DNA of 64,000 nucleotides from Gp13-AA77 sp035949375 (GCA_035949375.1 DASZIG010000085.1:60135-124134), one strand, 5' to 3'. Numbered from the stretch's first letter, positions 1-9,035 are shown. The notes: generated by a model not told the origin, from the sequence alone. A program made the numbers and translations.

Positions 1-2
1 TA

Positions 3-3000
3 CGAGTGGGGTCCTGGTATGGCCGCGACATCCGGCTGAACGACCTCGAGATCGATCATCCGGTTGTGCGCCTCTCGGTCGATGCCCGCGGACATTCGAA
101 CCTGCCCGAGGCGCCGCGGCCGCCGTCGTCGGGGCCGTCGTCGCCGGGGCCGGCCGATGTGTTCCAGTTGGCGGTGAGATACGCTGGGATCAACCGCGGG
201 GATATCTATTACAACGACGCGCACGTTCCGCTTCAAGCCCAGGTGAAGAACCTCAAAGCCGAAGCGAGTCTCGGAGCCGGCGCCACCTACCAGGGGTCGC
301 TGAGCTACCAGAACGCGGTCATTCATTCCGGCGACCTGCACCCGCTCGCCCACGACCTGGACGCGCATTTCGCCGCCTCGCCGTCCGGCATCACGATCAG
401 TTCGCTCGTGATTCACTGCGGAGCCTCCTCGATCACGGGCCAGGCAAAGGTGACGGATTACAGCAATCCCTCGATTGAGGGATCGTACCAGGCCACGTTA
501 TCCGGTTCGGAGTTGGGCCGCGCGCTCAGCGATCCGTCGCTGCCCAGCGGCATGGTCGAAACCAAGGGCACCGTGAGCTATCACGGCCGTCCCGGCGTTC
601 CACTGATCGAAGCGCTGGAAGTCTCCGGGACCTTTGGCAGCGCGCTGTTGACCGTCGAAGTGCCGCAAGCGCGGACGGCCGCGCGGGCCGTGTCCGGCGA
701 GTACCGCCTGTCGCAAGGGGATCTCGAGGCCGTGAACCTCAAGGCGAATGTGCTCGGCGGATCAGTGACCGGCCGATTGCATCTCGCGCACCTCGCCGGG
801 ACGCCCGCGGCAACGCTTGCGGCCACCGTTCGCGACATATCACTGACCGGCGCCCGAAGCGCGTTGCGTGCCCCGCCCCCGCAGGCGGAGATCGTCGCCG
901 GCCGGCTGAATGGCACCCTCGAGGCGAGCTGGCGCGGAAGCATGGAAGACCTGGCAGTGCGGTCTGACGCCACTGTCACCGGTTCGGCTGCCCCTTCGCC
1001 TCAGGCAGGCTCGGGCGGCACGGCCGCTCCGGTTGCCGCTATTCCGGTCGACGGTACGGTTCATCTTGCCTACGACGGACGCCGCCAGGTGCTGAGTCTG
1101 ACGAATACGACCCTGCATACGCCTCACACCGGGCTCACCGTGGATGGGAGCCTCGGCAGGCAAGCCAGCCTGCGCCTGAACGCGCAATCGAGCGACCTTC
1201 GCGAGGTTGACCTGCTCGTATTCACCCTTCGATCCGCGGGCCCGGCCGGAAGCGCCACGGCTCCGGTGCCTCAACTTCTGGGTCTTTCAGGGTCGGCTTC
1301 GTTTAGCGGGACGATCCAGGGGAGCTTGAGTGCTCCCCTGGCCACGGGCAGGGTGACCGCAGCCAATCTTCGTCTTCCGGGTGCAGCCTTCAAGGCCTTC
1401 GACGGCAATGTGAGCCTCGGTCCCTCCGGCATCGCGATCCGTCAAGGAACATTGCAGGAAGGGGCCGAGGGGAGCGCGCGATTCGACCTGTCGGTGGGCC
1501 TGCGGGACTGGTCTTACAGCCCGCAGTCCCCGATCAGCCTCCAGCTTGCCGCCCAGAGGCTCCAGGTTGCCGATCTCGAACGCATGGTTCACCTGCAATA
1601 TCCCGTGAGCGGAATGCTCTCTGTCAATCTCAACCTGAGCGGCTCCGAGGCAAGTCCTGCCGGCCAAGGTTCGGCGCAACTGACCCGGGGGCAGGCGTGG
1701 AACCAGCCCATTGAGAATCTGAACGTCAAGTTCCAGGGGAGCGGAAACGACCTTCACTCGACCCTCACGGTGCTCACTTCCGCCGGATCGGCGACCGCGA
1801 CCCTGAGTTACAACCTGAAGGCGCAGAGCTACGACGTGCAGGCGCAGGCGCCGGGCGTCCGGCTCGATCGGCTGGCGCCGCTCGCGGGCCAGAGTGCGCA
1901 AATCACCGGGATGATTGCTGTCGCGGCCAGCGGTCGCGGGACGCTGAAGGATCCTCAACTCAAAGCCACGCTCGATGCGTCACAGTTGCATGTCGGCGAC
2001 CAGGACCTGAGCGGCCTGAAGGCGCAGGTGGATATCGCCAATCAGCAGGCTCATCTTACTTTCGCATCCACCGTGTCCGGGGCGTCCCTGCAGGCGGATG
2101 GTACGGTCAGCCTCGCGGGCCGACATCAGGCCCATGTGACCGTGGAGAGCCAGCCGATTCAGCTCGGGCCGTTGCTCGCAGCATTTCTTCCCCAGGCGCC
2201 GGCCGGCCTGGCGGGCCAGACCCAGATTCACGCCACGCTTGACGGCCCCCTGGACTCTCCCGACCAGGTGACGGCGGCGGTCGAAATTCCTTCCCTGAGC
2301 TTGAGCTATCAATCCCTCCAGATTTCGAGTGCGGCGCCGATTCACATCGAGTATCGCAAGGGAGTTCTGAATCTGCAGCACGCTGAGCTTAAAGGCACCG
2401 GCACCGATCTTCAATTGCAGGGCGCGGTTCCCATCACGGTTGCCGGCAACGTTCAGATGAGCGCGAAGGGCGCGGCGGATCTTCATCTCATCGGCCTCCT
2501 GAACCAGCAATTCCGCACCTCGGGACGCGTCGAACTCGACCTGAGCGCTCAGGGGAACGGCGCGCACCCGGATATCACAGGCGCGGTCCGGTTGGCCAAC
2601 GTCTCGGCGCTGCCCGTGGGGGCGCCCATCGGCCTCGAGCAGGTCAACGGCGAACTCGCGATCAGCGGGGGCCGCGTCGAGATCAAGAGCCTGTCGGGCC
2701 AATCCGGCGGCGGCACCATCACAGCCCGGGGTTTCTTGACCTATACCCCGTCCCCGCAGTTCAATCTGGGGCTCACGGCCAAGGACGTGCGGTTGCTTTA
2801 TCCCAACGGGGTGCGCTCCGAGACGGACGCCGATCTGAACCTGACGGGCACGCCGGCAGCGGCGGCCTTGAACGGCCAGGTGTTCATCGATCAACTTTCG
2901 CTGACCCAGAGCTTCGACCTCGCCAACTTCTCCAATCAGTTCTCAGGCCCGTCCACGGTGTCCCCGGCCTCATTCCAGCAGAACGTCAAGCTGAACGTGG

Positions 3001-3692
3001 CGGTGCTCTCGCGGGAACAGATGAGCGTGCAGAACAGCCAGCTGAACTTTCAGGGCTCCGCCAATCTGCAGGTGCGCGGAACGCTGGCGGAGCCCGTGAT
3101 CCTGGGCCGCACCACCATCGAGTCCGGCGAGGTGTTTTTTCAGGGAAGGCGGTACGTCGTGCAAAGCGGCGTGATCCAGTTTGTGAATCCCGTCGAAACC
3201 GAGGCTGTGGTGAACCTGGTAGCCACGACCACGGTGCAGCAATTCGATCTGACGCTGAATTTTGTGGGCCCCCTGGACCGCCTGCGCACCACCTACACGT
3301 CTGACCCGCCGCTTTCACCCGTGGACATCATCAACCTTCTGGTCGCGGGTCACACCACCGAGGCCGCGCAGACATCCGCGAGCACGCCGCAGTCGCTCGT
3401 TGCCCAGGGCCTTTCCAGCGGGGTGAGCAGCCGCGTCCAAAAGCTCGTCGGCATTTCGTCGCTGACGATTGACCCGCAGATCGGCGGCAACCAGGGCAAT
3501 GCAGGCTCGCAACTTGCCATTCAACAGCGCGTCACCAAGAACCTGTTCTTCACCTTTGCCACTGACGTCACCACGACGCAGGGCGAGGTGGTGCAGGTGG
3601 AGTATCAGATCAGCCGCAAATACTCGGTCAGCGCCGTGCGCGACCAGACCGGAGGCTATCAAGTCCAGGTGAAGACGCACAAAGTCTTCTAG
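3..3692 (+). CDS. TamB-like translocation and assembly module protein (5' partial)
   Basis: The reading frame is open to the left edge of the window, so the N-terminus with its membrane anchor is missing. About 1229 residues are visible. They form a long run of beta-rich, Gly/Ser/Gln-rich repeats typical of the AsmA/TamB/YhdP superfamily. An early motif IDHPVVRLSVDARGHSNLP is of the kind found near the N-terminus of acidobacterial members. The last 300 or so residues resemble the DUF490/TamB C-terminal domain: a DPPLSPVDIINLL segment, a Gln/Ala-rich stretch, then QRVTKNLFFTFATDV and a terminal beta hairpin. TamB proteins bridge the periplasm and are linked to outer-membrane protein assembly or lipid transport. 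Family assignment is firm; the exact cargo is not known. The gene stands apart from the barrel gene downstream by about 317 bases. Confidence 0.88.
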   Translation, partial: RVGSWYGRDIRLNDLEIDHPVVRLSVDARGHSNLPEAPRPPSSGPSSPGPADVFQLAVRYAGINRGDIYYNDAHVPLQAQVKNLKAEASLGAGATYQGSLSYQNAVIHSGDLHPLAHDLDAHFAASPSGITISSLVIHCGASSITGQAKVTDYSNPSIEGSYQATLSGSELGRALSDPSLPSGMVETKGTVSYHGRPGVPLIEALEVSGTFGSALLTVEVPQARTAARAVSGEYRLSQGDLEAVNLKANVLGGSVTGRLHLAHLAGTPAATLAATVRDISLTGARSALRAPPPQAEIVAGRLNGTLEASWRGSMEDLAVRSDATVTGSAAPSPQAGSGGTAAPVAAIPVDGTVHLAYDGRRQVLSLTNTTLHTPHTGLTVDGSLGRQASLRLNAQSSDLREVDLLVFTLRSAGPAGSATAPVPQLLGLSGSASFSGTIQGSLSAPLATGRVTAANLRLPGAAFKAFDGNVSLGPSGIAIRQGTLQEGAEGSARFDLSVGLRDWSYSPQSPISLQLAAQRLQVADLERMVHLQYPVSGMLSVNLNLSGSEASPAGQGSAQLTRGQAWNQPIENLNVKFQGSGNDLHSTLTVLTSAGSATATLSYNLKAQSYDVQAQAPGVRLDRLAPLAGQSAQITGMIAVAASGRGTLKDPQLKATLDASQLHVGDQDLSGLKAQVDIANQQAHLTFASTVSGASLQADGTVSLAGRHQAHVTVESQPIQLGPLLAAFLPQAPAGLAGQTQIHATLDGPLDSPDQVTAAVEIPSLSLSYQSLQISSAAPIHIEYRKGVLNLQHAELKGTGTDLQLQGAVPITVAGNVQMSAKGAADLHLIGLLNQQFRTSGRVELDLSAQGNGAHPDITGAVRLANVSALPVGAPIGLEQVNGELAISGGRVEIKSLSGQSGGGTITARGFLTYTPSPQFNLGLTAKDVRLLYPNGVRSETDADLNLTGTPAAAALNGQVFIDQLSLTQSFDLANFSNQFSGPSTVSPASFQQNVKLNVAVLSREQMSVQNSQLNFQGSANLQVRGTLAEPVILGRTTIESGEVFFQGRRYVVQSGVIQFVNPVETEAVVNLVATTTVQQFDLTLNFVGPLDRLRTTYTSDPPLSPVDIINLLVAGHTTEAAQTSASTPQSLVAQGLSSGVSSRVQKLVGISSLTIDPQIGGNQGNAGSQLAIQQRVTKNLFFTFATDVTTTQGEVVQVEYQISRKYSVSAVRDQTGGYQVQVKTHKVF

Positions 3693-4009
3693 CCCCGAAG
3701 GGCGAAGGATCTTAGCCCGCGCCCGAGCCCGAGGCTCATAAACGCCGGGAATTACGTACCGCCCCGGGGGTTCAAAGGACACATGGTGTAAAGGTTCCAT
3801 ATGGCAGAAAGGGCCTTGACAGAGGCTGCCGTGCAAGTAGTTCATTTTGGATAGCTTACGCCCGAGAGTTTTGGTACGCCACTTGCGATGGGAAGCTGAC
3901 TTGGAAGAGATGTGGCGTGGGGCTGTCTCCGCTTCGAGCGTGAGACTTCCCGGGCTAACCGCCCAACAAGCACCTGTTGCTGAGCACTCTAGTTCAGGGG
4001 AGGTCAGCC
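3693..4009. other. Intergenic region before the barrel gene
   Basis: No convincing gene. A TTGACA hexamer lies at 3816-3821, but the best -10 match at a suitable distance (TAGTTC, 3838-3843, 16-base spacer) is weak. A GGGGAGG ribosome-binding site at 3997-4003 ends the region. Confidence 0.4.
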
Positions 4010-5002
4010 GTGGCGAATGTGAGAAGGATAGCTCTTACTGTGGCGGTAGTCCTGCTTGTGGCGGGCATCAGGTCCGAGGCCCAGTCGAGCCAGGACGCGA
4101 CCCAGGGCGGTGGTCAGGACAACAGCCAGACGAGTTCTTCCAGCAGCAGTCCGTCAGGCGCCACGTCGCAGCCCGCCACGCCGTACGTCTCGCCGAGCGG
4201 CGCAGGCCAGTTGGGGCACGCCGGCGGCGGGGGCGAGAAGGGCGTGACTTATTACGAGTTCTACGGAGGAAGCGCGACCGGCTCCGGCTATATCACCACG
4301 CTCGAGAGTACGCTCGGCTATAACTTCAACCAATATTTTGGAATCGACGTCGGAGTGCCCGTCTACTTCGTCGGGGCCTCGGCCAACAAGCCCTTAAGAA
4401 CTCCCGCAGGGCTCGCTCTGCCCACTTCGTTCTCGGAGACGGGCGTGGGAGACGTCTTCGTGGACCTGATGTACACGCGGATGAATCCGACCCTCAACTA
4501 TCTCAGTTCGGTGCGGCTCGGCGCGCCGACGGGAAGTCTCCGCGACGGGTTGACCACAGGCCATGTGACGTTTGATTGGGATAACTATGTCGACCGCGAT
4601 TTCGGCCGCCTGCGCCCTTACGTGGACGTGGGGTTTGCGAATTCGATTCTGGACACGCATTACTTGTACCGCCCCTACACCACCTACGGGTACGTGGTGC
4701 ACTCCGAAGCCGGAGCCTCAGTGGAAGTTGTTTCTCCCCTGCGGGTCGGCGCATCCTTTTACGATGACGCGCCCATCGGTCCGCAGACCGTTTTCCGGCG
4801 CCCCGGCGGACTCGAAGTTCGCGGTCCGGCCTCGATCGATCGTGATGACGGCGCTTCCGTCTTTGCCACCATCAGTCCGATTTCGGTGGTGCTGATCGAG
4901 GTCGGGTATGACCATAGCTTTGTGTACGACGTCAATAGCTTCTCGTTCGGGCTTTCGTTCAACGTGGCCGGAGCTATTCGCAAGCTCAGAGCCGCGCACT
5001 AG
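4010..5002 (+). CDS. Secreted outer-membrane beta-barrel-like protein
   Basis: The encoded protein has 330 residues. I chose the GTG at 4010 because GGGGAGG (3997-4003) lies 6 bases upstream and translation from there gives a clean signal peptide (MANVRRIALTVAVVLLVAG then a cut near SEAQ). An upstream in-frame TTG at 3977 lacks this. After the signal comes a Gln/Ser/Gly-rich linker of about 70 residues. Next come alternating hydrophobic/polar strands with aromatic belts (GVTYYEFYGGSATGSGYI, NQYFGIDVGVPVYFVG, YVDVGFANSILDTHYLY), as in small outer-membrane barrels. The end, SFSFGLSFNVAGAIRKL, looks like a last strand. Substrate and function cannot be read from the sequence. It is most like the loose outer-membrane transporter-like barrel group. 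It could be co-transcribed with the MscS gene 64 bases downstream, although a hairpin lies between them. Confidence 0.65.
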   Translation: MANVRRIALTVAVVLLVAGIRSEAQSSQDATQGGGQDNSQTSSSSSSPSGATSQPATPYVSPSGAGQLGHAGGGGEKGVTYYEFYGGSATGSGYITTLESTLGYNFNQYFGIDVGVPVYFVGASANKPLRTPAGLALPTSFSETGVGDVFVDLMYTRMNPTLNYLSSVRLGAPTGSLRDGLTTGHVTFDWDNYVDRDFGRLRPYVDVGFANSILDTHYLYRPYTTYGYVVHSEAGASVEVVSPLRVGASFYDDAPIGPQTVFRRPGGLEVRGPASIDRDDGASVFATISPISVVLIEVGYDHSFVYDVNSFSFGLSFNVAGAIRKLRAAH

Positions 5003-5024
5003 CGGGGCCTGACGCCTCGTCGCT

Positions 5025-5050
5025 CTGCCGCCGTGCGCCTGTGGCGGCAG
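5025..5050 (+). other. Intercistronic hairpin upstream of the MscS-like gene
   Basis: CTGCCGCC (5025-5032) and GGCGGCAG (5043-5050) form a perfect 8-bp stem with a 10-base loop. No T-run follows, so a simple intrinsic terminator is unlikely. It ends about 16 bases before the MscS start and could affect mRNA stability or ribosome access. Confidence 0.5.
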
Positions 5051-5066
5051 CGTGAGGTAGCTCGGC

Positions 5067-6194
5067 ATGACACATTTCATCGCCTACTGGCAATCATGGT
5101 TATGGTCGATCGGCCTCCTGATCGGAGTCATAGCCGTAGCACTGGTCGTTCATCGCATCGTTTTCGCGGTGCTCAGGCGTATGACCGTCCACGAGGCCAG
5201 CGCTGTTGATCACTCCCTGGTGAGGCACGCCGAGGGGCCGACGCGATTAATTTTTCCCTTGATCGGCATCATTCTGGCGCTGCAATCCCTGCCGGTCCGG
5301 CCGGACCTGATCCGCTCCCTCCGACATCTTGTAGGTCTCGGCGTTATCGCCTCGGTGGCGTGGGGTATCATCCTGGTCGCAGAAGTCCTTGGCGATGCGG
5401 TTTACGGCAGGTACCGGGTTGACGTCGCCGACAATGTGGCGGCGCGCCGCGTCCGAACGCAGATTCAAGTGCTGCGGCGCATCTTTGGCATCGTGGTTGT
5501 GTTCATCACGGTAGCCATCATGCTGATGACCTTTCCCGAGATCCGGCAGCTCGGCACCAGCCTGCTGGCTTCGGCGGGCCTGGCCGGCCTGGTCATCGGC
5601 ATGGCCATGAAGTCGACCCTCTCAAACCTCATTGCCGGAGTGCAGATCGCTCTGACCGAGCCCATCCGCATCGACGACGTGGTGATCGTGGGGGGCGAGT
5701 TTGGATGGATCGAGGAAATACTCACCACCTACGTGGTGGTCCGCACCTGGGACCTGCGCCGGCTGGTGGTGCCGCTCACCTACTTCATCGAGAACACATT
5801 TCAGAACTGGACCCGCCAGACCGCCGACCTGCTAGCCTACGTCTACCTCTACGTCGATTACTCGGTTCCGGTCGAGGAACTGCGGCGGGAGTTTCGCCGG
5901 ATCGTGGAAGCGTCGCCCCTGTGGGACCGCAAGGTCTGCGCGCTTCAGGTTTCGGACGCATCCGAGCACACGATCCAGGTGCGCGCCTTAACGAGCGCCG
6001 CGGATTCGTCAAAAGCGTGGGATCTGCGCTGCGAAGTGCGCGAGAAGCTGATCAGCTTCCTGCAGGAGCGATACGCCGACGCACTGCCGAAGACCCGAGC
6101 GCTCGTACGCGGCCTTCCATCGGACAGCCCCTCGGGAAACGGGCGTTCTTCGAGCCCCCAGCAGTTCGAATTGGCCCCGCAGAAGACCCGGTAA
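5067..6194 (+). CDS. MscS-family mechanosensitive ion channel
   Basis: The 375-residue protein belongs to the small-conductance mechanosensitive channel family, which opens under membrane tension during hypo-osmotic shock. Three to four N-terminal hydrophobic segments (about residues 8-35, 65-80, 90-112 and 135-155) are followed by the pore-lining helix LLASAGLAGLVIGMAMKSTL. Then comes the MscS beta domain (SNLIAGVQIALTEPIRIDDVV, IEEILTTYVVVRTWDLRRLV, PLTYFIENTFQNWTR). The C-terminal alpha/beta domain ends in a short Ser/Pro/Gln-rich tail. Family assignment is firm. The neighbouring aquaporin fits an osmotic theme, but the two are 229 bases apart and may not share a transcript. Confidence 0.93.
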   Translation: MTHFIAYWQSWLWSIGLLIGVIAVALVVHRIVFAVLRRMTVHEASAVDHSLVRHAEGPTRLIFPLIGIILALQSLPVRPDLIRSLRHLVGLGVIASVAWGIILVAEVLGDAVYGRYRVDVADNVAARRVRTQIQVLRRIFGIVVVFITVAIMLMTFPEIRQLGTSLLASAGLAGLVIGMAMKSTLSNLIAGVQIALTEPIRIDDVVIVGGEFGWIEEILTTYVVVRTWDLRRLVVPLTYFIENTFQNWTRQTADLLAYVYLYVDYSVPVEELRREFRRIVEASPLWDRKVCALQVSDASEHTIQVRALTSAADSSKAWDLRCEVREKLISFLQERYADALPKTRALVRGLPSDSPSGNGRSSSPQQFELAPQKTR

Positions 6195-6423
6195 GCGGCG
6201 CTCCGGGTTCCGAGTGAGCAGGTCCCCTCGCGTCAGGCCGTTCGTTGAGCGTTGCCAGGCGGGAGTAAGAAGAACCACGTCATCCGCTACACCTTCTGAA
6301 CACCCCGAAAAGTCTCCGTGCAACGCGGGTATGGTATGATGCCGCCTCGCGGGCACGTCTGTTTACGGGCTCCGCGGCTCGCGAGGGGCCGCGGATTCGG
6401 AAAACCACAAAAGGAGGCGGCAC

Positions 6424-7119
6424 ATGTCGCTTGGAAAACGCTGTGGCGCGGAATTCTTCGGCACGTTCTGGCTTGTGTTCGGCGGTTGCGGCAGTGCGGT
6501 TCTGGCCGCTGCTTTTCCCGGCCTCGGCATTGGATTCGCGGGCGTGGCCCTGGCATTCGGACTCACTTTGCTTACGATGTGCTATGCCATCGGCCACATC
6601 TCGGGATGTCACATCAATCCCGCAGTATCGTTCGGGCTGTGGGCCGGGGGCCGCTTTCCCGCCTCCGACCTGATCCCCTATATCGTGGCGCAGGTTCTCG
6701 GCGGCGTCGCGGCCTCCGCCGTTCTCTACGTGATTGCAAGCGGCAAAGCGGGCTTCGATCTCAGCGCCGGCTTTGCCTCCAACGGCTACGCGGACCATTC
6801 GCCGGGCGGGTACTCCCTCGAGGCCTGCCTGGTGGCTGAGATCGTGCTTACGTTCTTCTTCCTGTTCGTGATTCTGGGCGCGACTGACCCGCGCGCACCC
6901 AAGGGTTTCGCGGGCGTCGCCATCGGGCTCAGCCTGACGTTGATCCACCTGATCGGCATTCCGGTCGACAATCTCTCTGTCAACCCTGCGCGCAGCACCG
7001 CGCCTGCCCTTTTTGTGCGGGGCTGGGCGCTCGGCCAGCTCTGGGTGTTCTGGGTAGCGCCGATCGTGGGCGCAATCCTCGCCGGCATCATCTATTCACG
7101 GCTCTTCAGGGAGGATTAA
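6424..7119 (+). CDS. aqpZ: Aquaporin Z-like water channel
   Basis: This is a 231-residue inner-membrane major intrinsic protein with six predicted membrane helices and both half-helix signatures: HINPAVSFG in the first half and SVNPARSTAPA in the second. It begins directly after AAAGGAGGCGGCAC, a strong ribosome-binding site. The sequence tracks AqpZ closely, for example GIGFAGVALAFGLT and IHLIGIPVDN. Of the four aromatic/arginine filter positions known in E. coli AqpZ (Phe43, His174, Thr183, Arg189), Phe, His and Arg are present. The Thr183 position appears to be Leu here (VDNLSVNPAR against VTNTSVNPAR). Water transport is the likely role. The filter change may alter selectivity. Confidence 0.93.
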   Translation: MSLGKRCGAEFFGTFWLVFGGCGSAVLAAAFPGLGIGFAGVALAFGLTLLTMCYAIGHISGCHINPAVSFGLWAGGRFPASDLIPYIVAQVLGGVAASAVLYVIASGKAGFDLSAGFASNGYADHSPGGYSLEACLVAEIVLTFFFLFVILGATDPRAPKGFAGVAIGLSLTLIHLIGIPVDNLSVNPARSTAPALFVRGWALGQLWVFWVAPIVGAILAGIIYSRLFRED

Positions 7120-7220
7120 TCGGGTAACTGTCCCGGGCTTCCCGCGACGCTGAAGGATCATCGGCTAAGAGTTGCGCCGCGACTAAAGGCGATTGAACTC
7201 CGGAACATGCTTTGCCGGCA

Positions 7221-7266
7221 GACAAAAAGAGATTGGAGGGCAAACCGGTAATCCGGAAAGCCCTCC
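7221..7266 (-). terminator. Intrinsic terminator for the small basic secreted protein gene
   Basis: GGAGGGC (7235-7241) pairs with GCCCTCC (7260-7266). Inside it, CCGG (7245-7248) pairs with CCGG (7253-7256) around a TAAT loop, with matched AAA internal loops on both sides. On the minus strand the hairpin is followed by AATCTCTTTTTGTC (complement of 7221-7234), a U-rich tail. It lies 20 bases past the stop of the minus-strand gene at 7286. Confidence 0.7.
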
Positions 7267-7285
7267 GAACCTGGTGGGGTAGTCG

Positions 7286-7699
7286 TTAATGGCTCGCGGA
7301 AGTTACGGGGACAGGACTGGCGCCGGAGGCGACGGGGGAAACGACAGGGGCAGGACCGACGGGGGAAGGACCGACGGGATTAGCATGCTCCTGATGCTGT
7401 TTCGCATCCTTGCGGGCCAACATTTTGGCGCGCTTGGCCTCGATACGAGCCTGCCTCGCGTCTCGCCGGGCCTCTTTGGCCTGCTCTTTGTCCTGCTTGG
7501 CTTCCTTTATGGCCTCCATTTTGGCGCGCTTAGCCTCGATACGGGCCTGCAGCCTCTTGTCTTGCAGTTGTTCTCTGACGGCTGCCCTGCGAGCCGCGAT
7601 CTTGGCGCGCATGGCTGGTGAGTGAGGGCCCGTCGCCGCGAGCAACGGCGCGGCGGTTACCAACAAAGTCGCAAGCACGGAAGTGATCACTCTCTTCAT
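7286..7699 (-). CDS. Small basic secreted coiled-coil protein of unknown function
   Basis: The product has 137 residues. The start is well supported by GAGGAGGT eight bases upstream. A signal peptide (MKRVITSVLATLLVTAAPLLAA) precedes a highly charged Lys/Arg/Ala/Glu helix at about residues 28-105. Within this helix QARIEAKRAKM occurs twice, at residues 51-61 and 83-93, exactly 32 residues apart. The duplication is also clear in the DNA. The tail is Pro/Val/Ser-rich (GPSPVGPAPV). Such helices can bind polyanions or other coiled coils in the periplasm, but I do not recognise a named family. It is transcribed convergently to the aquaporin gene. Confidence 0.65.
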   Translation of the reverse strand: MKRVITSVLATLLVTAAPLLAATGPHSPAMRAKIAARRAAVREQLQDKRLQARIEAKRAKMEAIKEAKQDKEQAKEARRDARQARIEAKRAKMLARKDAKQHQEHANPVGPSPVGPAPVVSPVASGASPVPVTSASH

Positions 7700-8290
7700 T
7701 TTCGTAGTACCTCCTCAATCGGCGTTAGTTTTGTTCCCCGCTTCGACGCGCTGGCGTAGTGCATGCTTTCTGCCAAAATCCCCGTGGACATAGTAAATCT
7801 TTGGTAATCAAAAGCTTGAACCTCGAGCGGTCGGGGACTTCGAGAGTCCGTTATATGGTGATTATTGCAGGTCTTACACAGCGCCCTTGAAGACTCTACA
7901 TACTGGACTTGCGCTGTGACCCCGAAACTGTCCTGTAATCCATCACCTCGTCGGCCGATTCGCCCGGGAGGCTTGCGTGCGGGGCTTGCGTGCGGGGAAT
8001 GCGCGCGGGGAATGCGGGCAGGGCTGCTGCGTAACTTCTCCTCCCGCTTACGTAATCTCTACTGGCCGCTTAGGCTCGGCCGCGATCGCGGCGCTGACCG
8101 GAAGTTCTTCCGAACAAAGGCCTGGAAAACAAACCTGGAGGTCTTGGCAACGGCCGTGCTCTGCCATGGGTCGGGCCGTCCTTTTCGGAAGTGCGGCACC
8201 AAGGGTTGCGCCGCGTTCGAGCGCTAGTGGCGGTGCCCAGGGGAGGCCGAGCCGTCGGCCGCCGTATCGCCGTCGTATCAAGGAGGTTTC
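7700..8290. other. Non-coding region upstream of the LPKTA protein gene
   Basis: About 590 bases with no credible gene. A possible frame at 7865-8227 has no recognisable family and a Cys/Arg-rich composition typical of chance GC-rich frames. The region holds a 13-bp tandem repeat (7972-8023). It ends in AAGGAGG, the ribosome-binding site of the next gene. Confidence 0.5.
7972..8023 (+). repeat. 13-bp tandem repeat, four units
   Basis: The units are CTTGCGTGCGGGG twice (7972-7984, 7985-7997), AATGCGCGCGGGG (7998-8010) and AATGCGGGCAGGG (8011-8023). The first two are identical and the rest degenerate. The array lies about 270 bases upstream of the LPKTA protein start. Confidence 0.75.
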
Positions 8291-9022
8291 ATGACGAGGG
8301 TTTCCAAGTTCCTTGCGATTTGTTTCTGTTTCGCCCTGCTTTGCTCAATCGCTTCCCCAAAAGCGAGCGCAGACGAGTGGGATAAGAAGACGGTCTTGAC
8401 GTTCAGCGGACCGGTGCAGGTCGGAAAGACCCGACTCGATGCCGGCACCTACGTCTTCAAGCTCGCAGACACCTACGATCGCCATACCGTTCAGATCTTC
8501 AATAAGAACGAGAATCACCTGATCGCCACCATCTTCGCCATTCCCGACTATCGGCTCGAGCCGACGGACGGCACGGTGGTAAAGTTCGCCGAGACGGCTG
8601 CAGACGGAAGCGACTCGTCGGGAGTGCTGCCGGTGGCAGGAGTGCCGATCAAGGAGTGGTTCTACCCGGGCGATAATTTCGGGCAGGAGTTCAAAGTCGC
8701 GCCCCAGCCCGTAGAGACGGCCGCTCTGGAGCCGCCTCCCCCGGCTGCCGAGGCGGAGCCCGCGCAACCCGCTCCGGCACCCGTGACGGAACCTCCGGCG
8801 GAGCAGTCCGCTGCGGCGCCGCAACCGGAAACGCCTCCACAGCCTCAGGCTCAGCCGGCCCCCGCGCCGGCTCAAACCGATCAGCAACCCGCGCAGCCGG
8901 CCCCCGCGCCGGCGACGACCCTGCCTAAGACGGCGAGTTTGGTGCCGTTGCTCGGGTTGGTTAGCGCGTTGTCGCTGGCCTTGGCAGGAGGGCTTCGCGC
9001 TTTTGCAAAACGCGTAAGCTGA
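8291..9022 (+). CDS. Secreted protein with C-terminal LPKTA sorting signal
   Basis: The protein has 243 residues and starts at an ATG behind AAGGAGGTTTC. Order of parts: signal peptide (residues 1-27); a compact domain of about 110 residues beginning ADEWDKKTVLTFSGPVQV and containing LDAGTYVFKLAD and KEWFYPGDNFGQEF; a Pro/Ala/Gln/Glu-rich stalk (about 137-208); then LPKTA (211-215), a hydrophobic stretch (216-234) and a basic tail ending AFAKRVS. The signal, stalk, LPxTx, membrane stretch and positive tail match the layout of sortase substrates. Class D sortases such as Bacillus anthracis SrtC are known to use LPNTA-type sites. A sortase gene lies 1.1 kb downstream. The N-terminal domain is of a type common in acidobacterial secreted proteins; its function is unknown to me. 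Confidence 0.8.
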   Translation: MTRVSKFLAICFCFALLCSIASPKASADEWDKKTVLTFSGPVQVGKTRLDAGTYVFKLADTYDRHTVQIFNKNENHLIATIFAIPDYRLEPTDGTVVKFAETAADGSDSSGVLPVAGVPIKEWFYPGDNFGQEFKVAPQPVETAALEPPPPAAEAEPAQPAPAPVTEPPAEQSAAAPQPETPPQPQAQPAPAPAQTDQQPAQPAPAPATTLPKTASLVPLLGLVSALSLALAGGLRAFAKRVS

Positions 9023-9035
9023 AGCCGATGCTAAT

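Noticed and set aside
3816..3843. TTGACA with weak -10 upstream of the barrel gene
   Set aside because: The -10 candidate TAGTTC matches too poorly and the spacing is 16; kept only as a note on the intergenic region.
7865..8227. A 120-residue plus-strand frame upstream of the LPKTA gene
   Set aside because: Cys/Arg-rich composition, crosses the 13-bp tandem repeat and lacks a ribosome-binding site.
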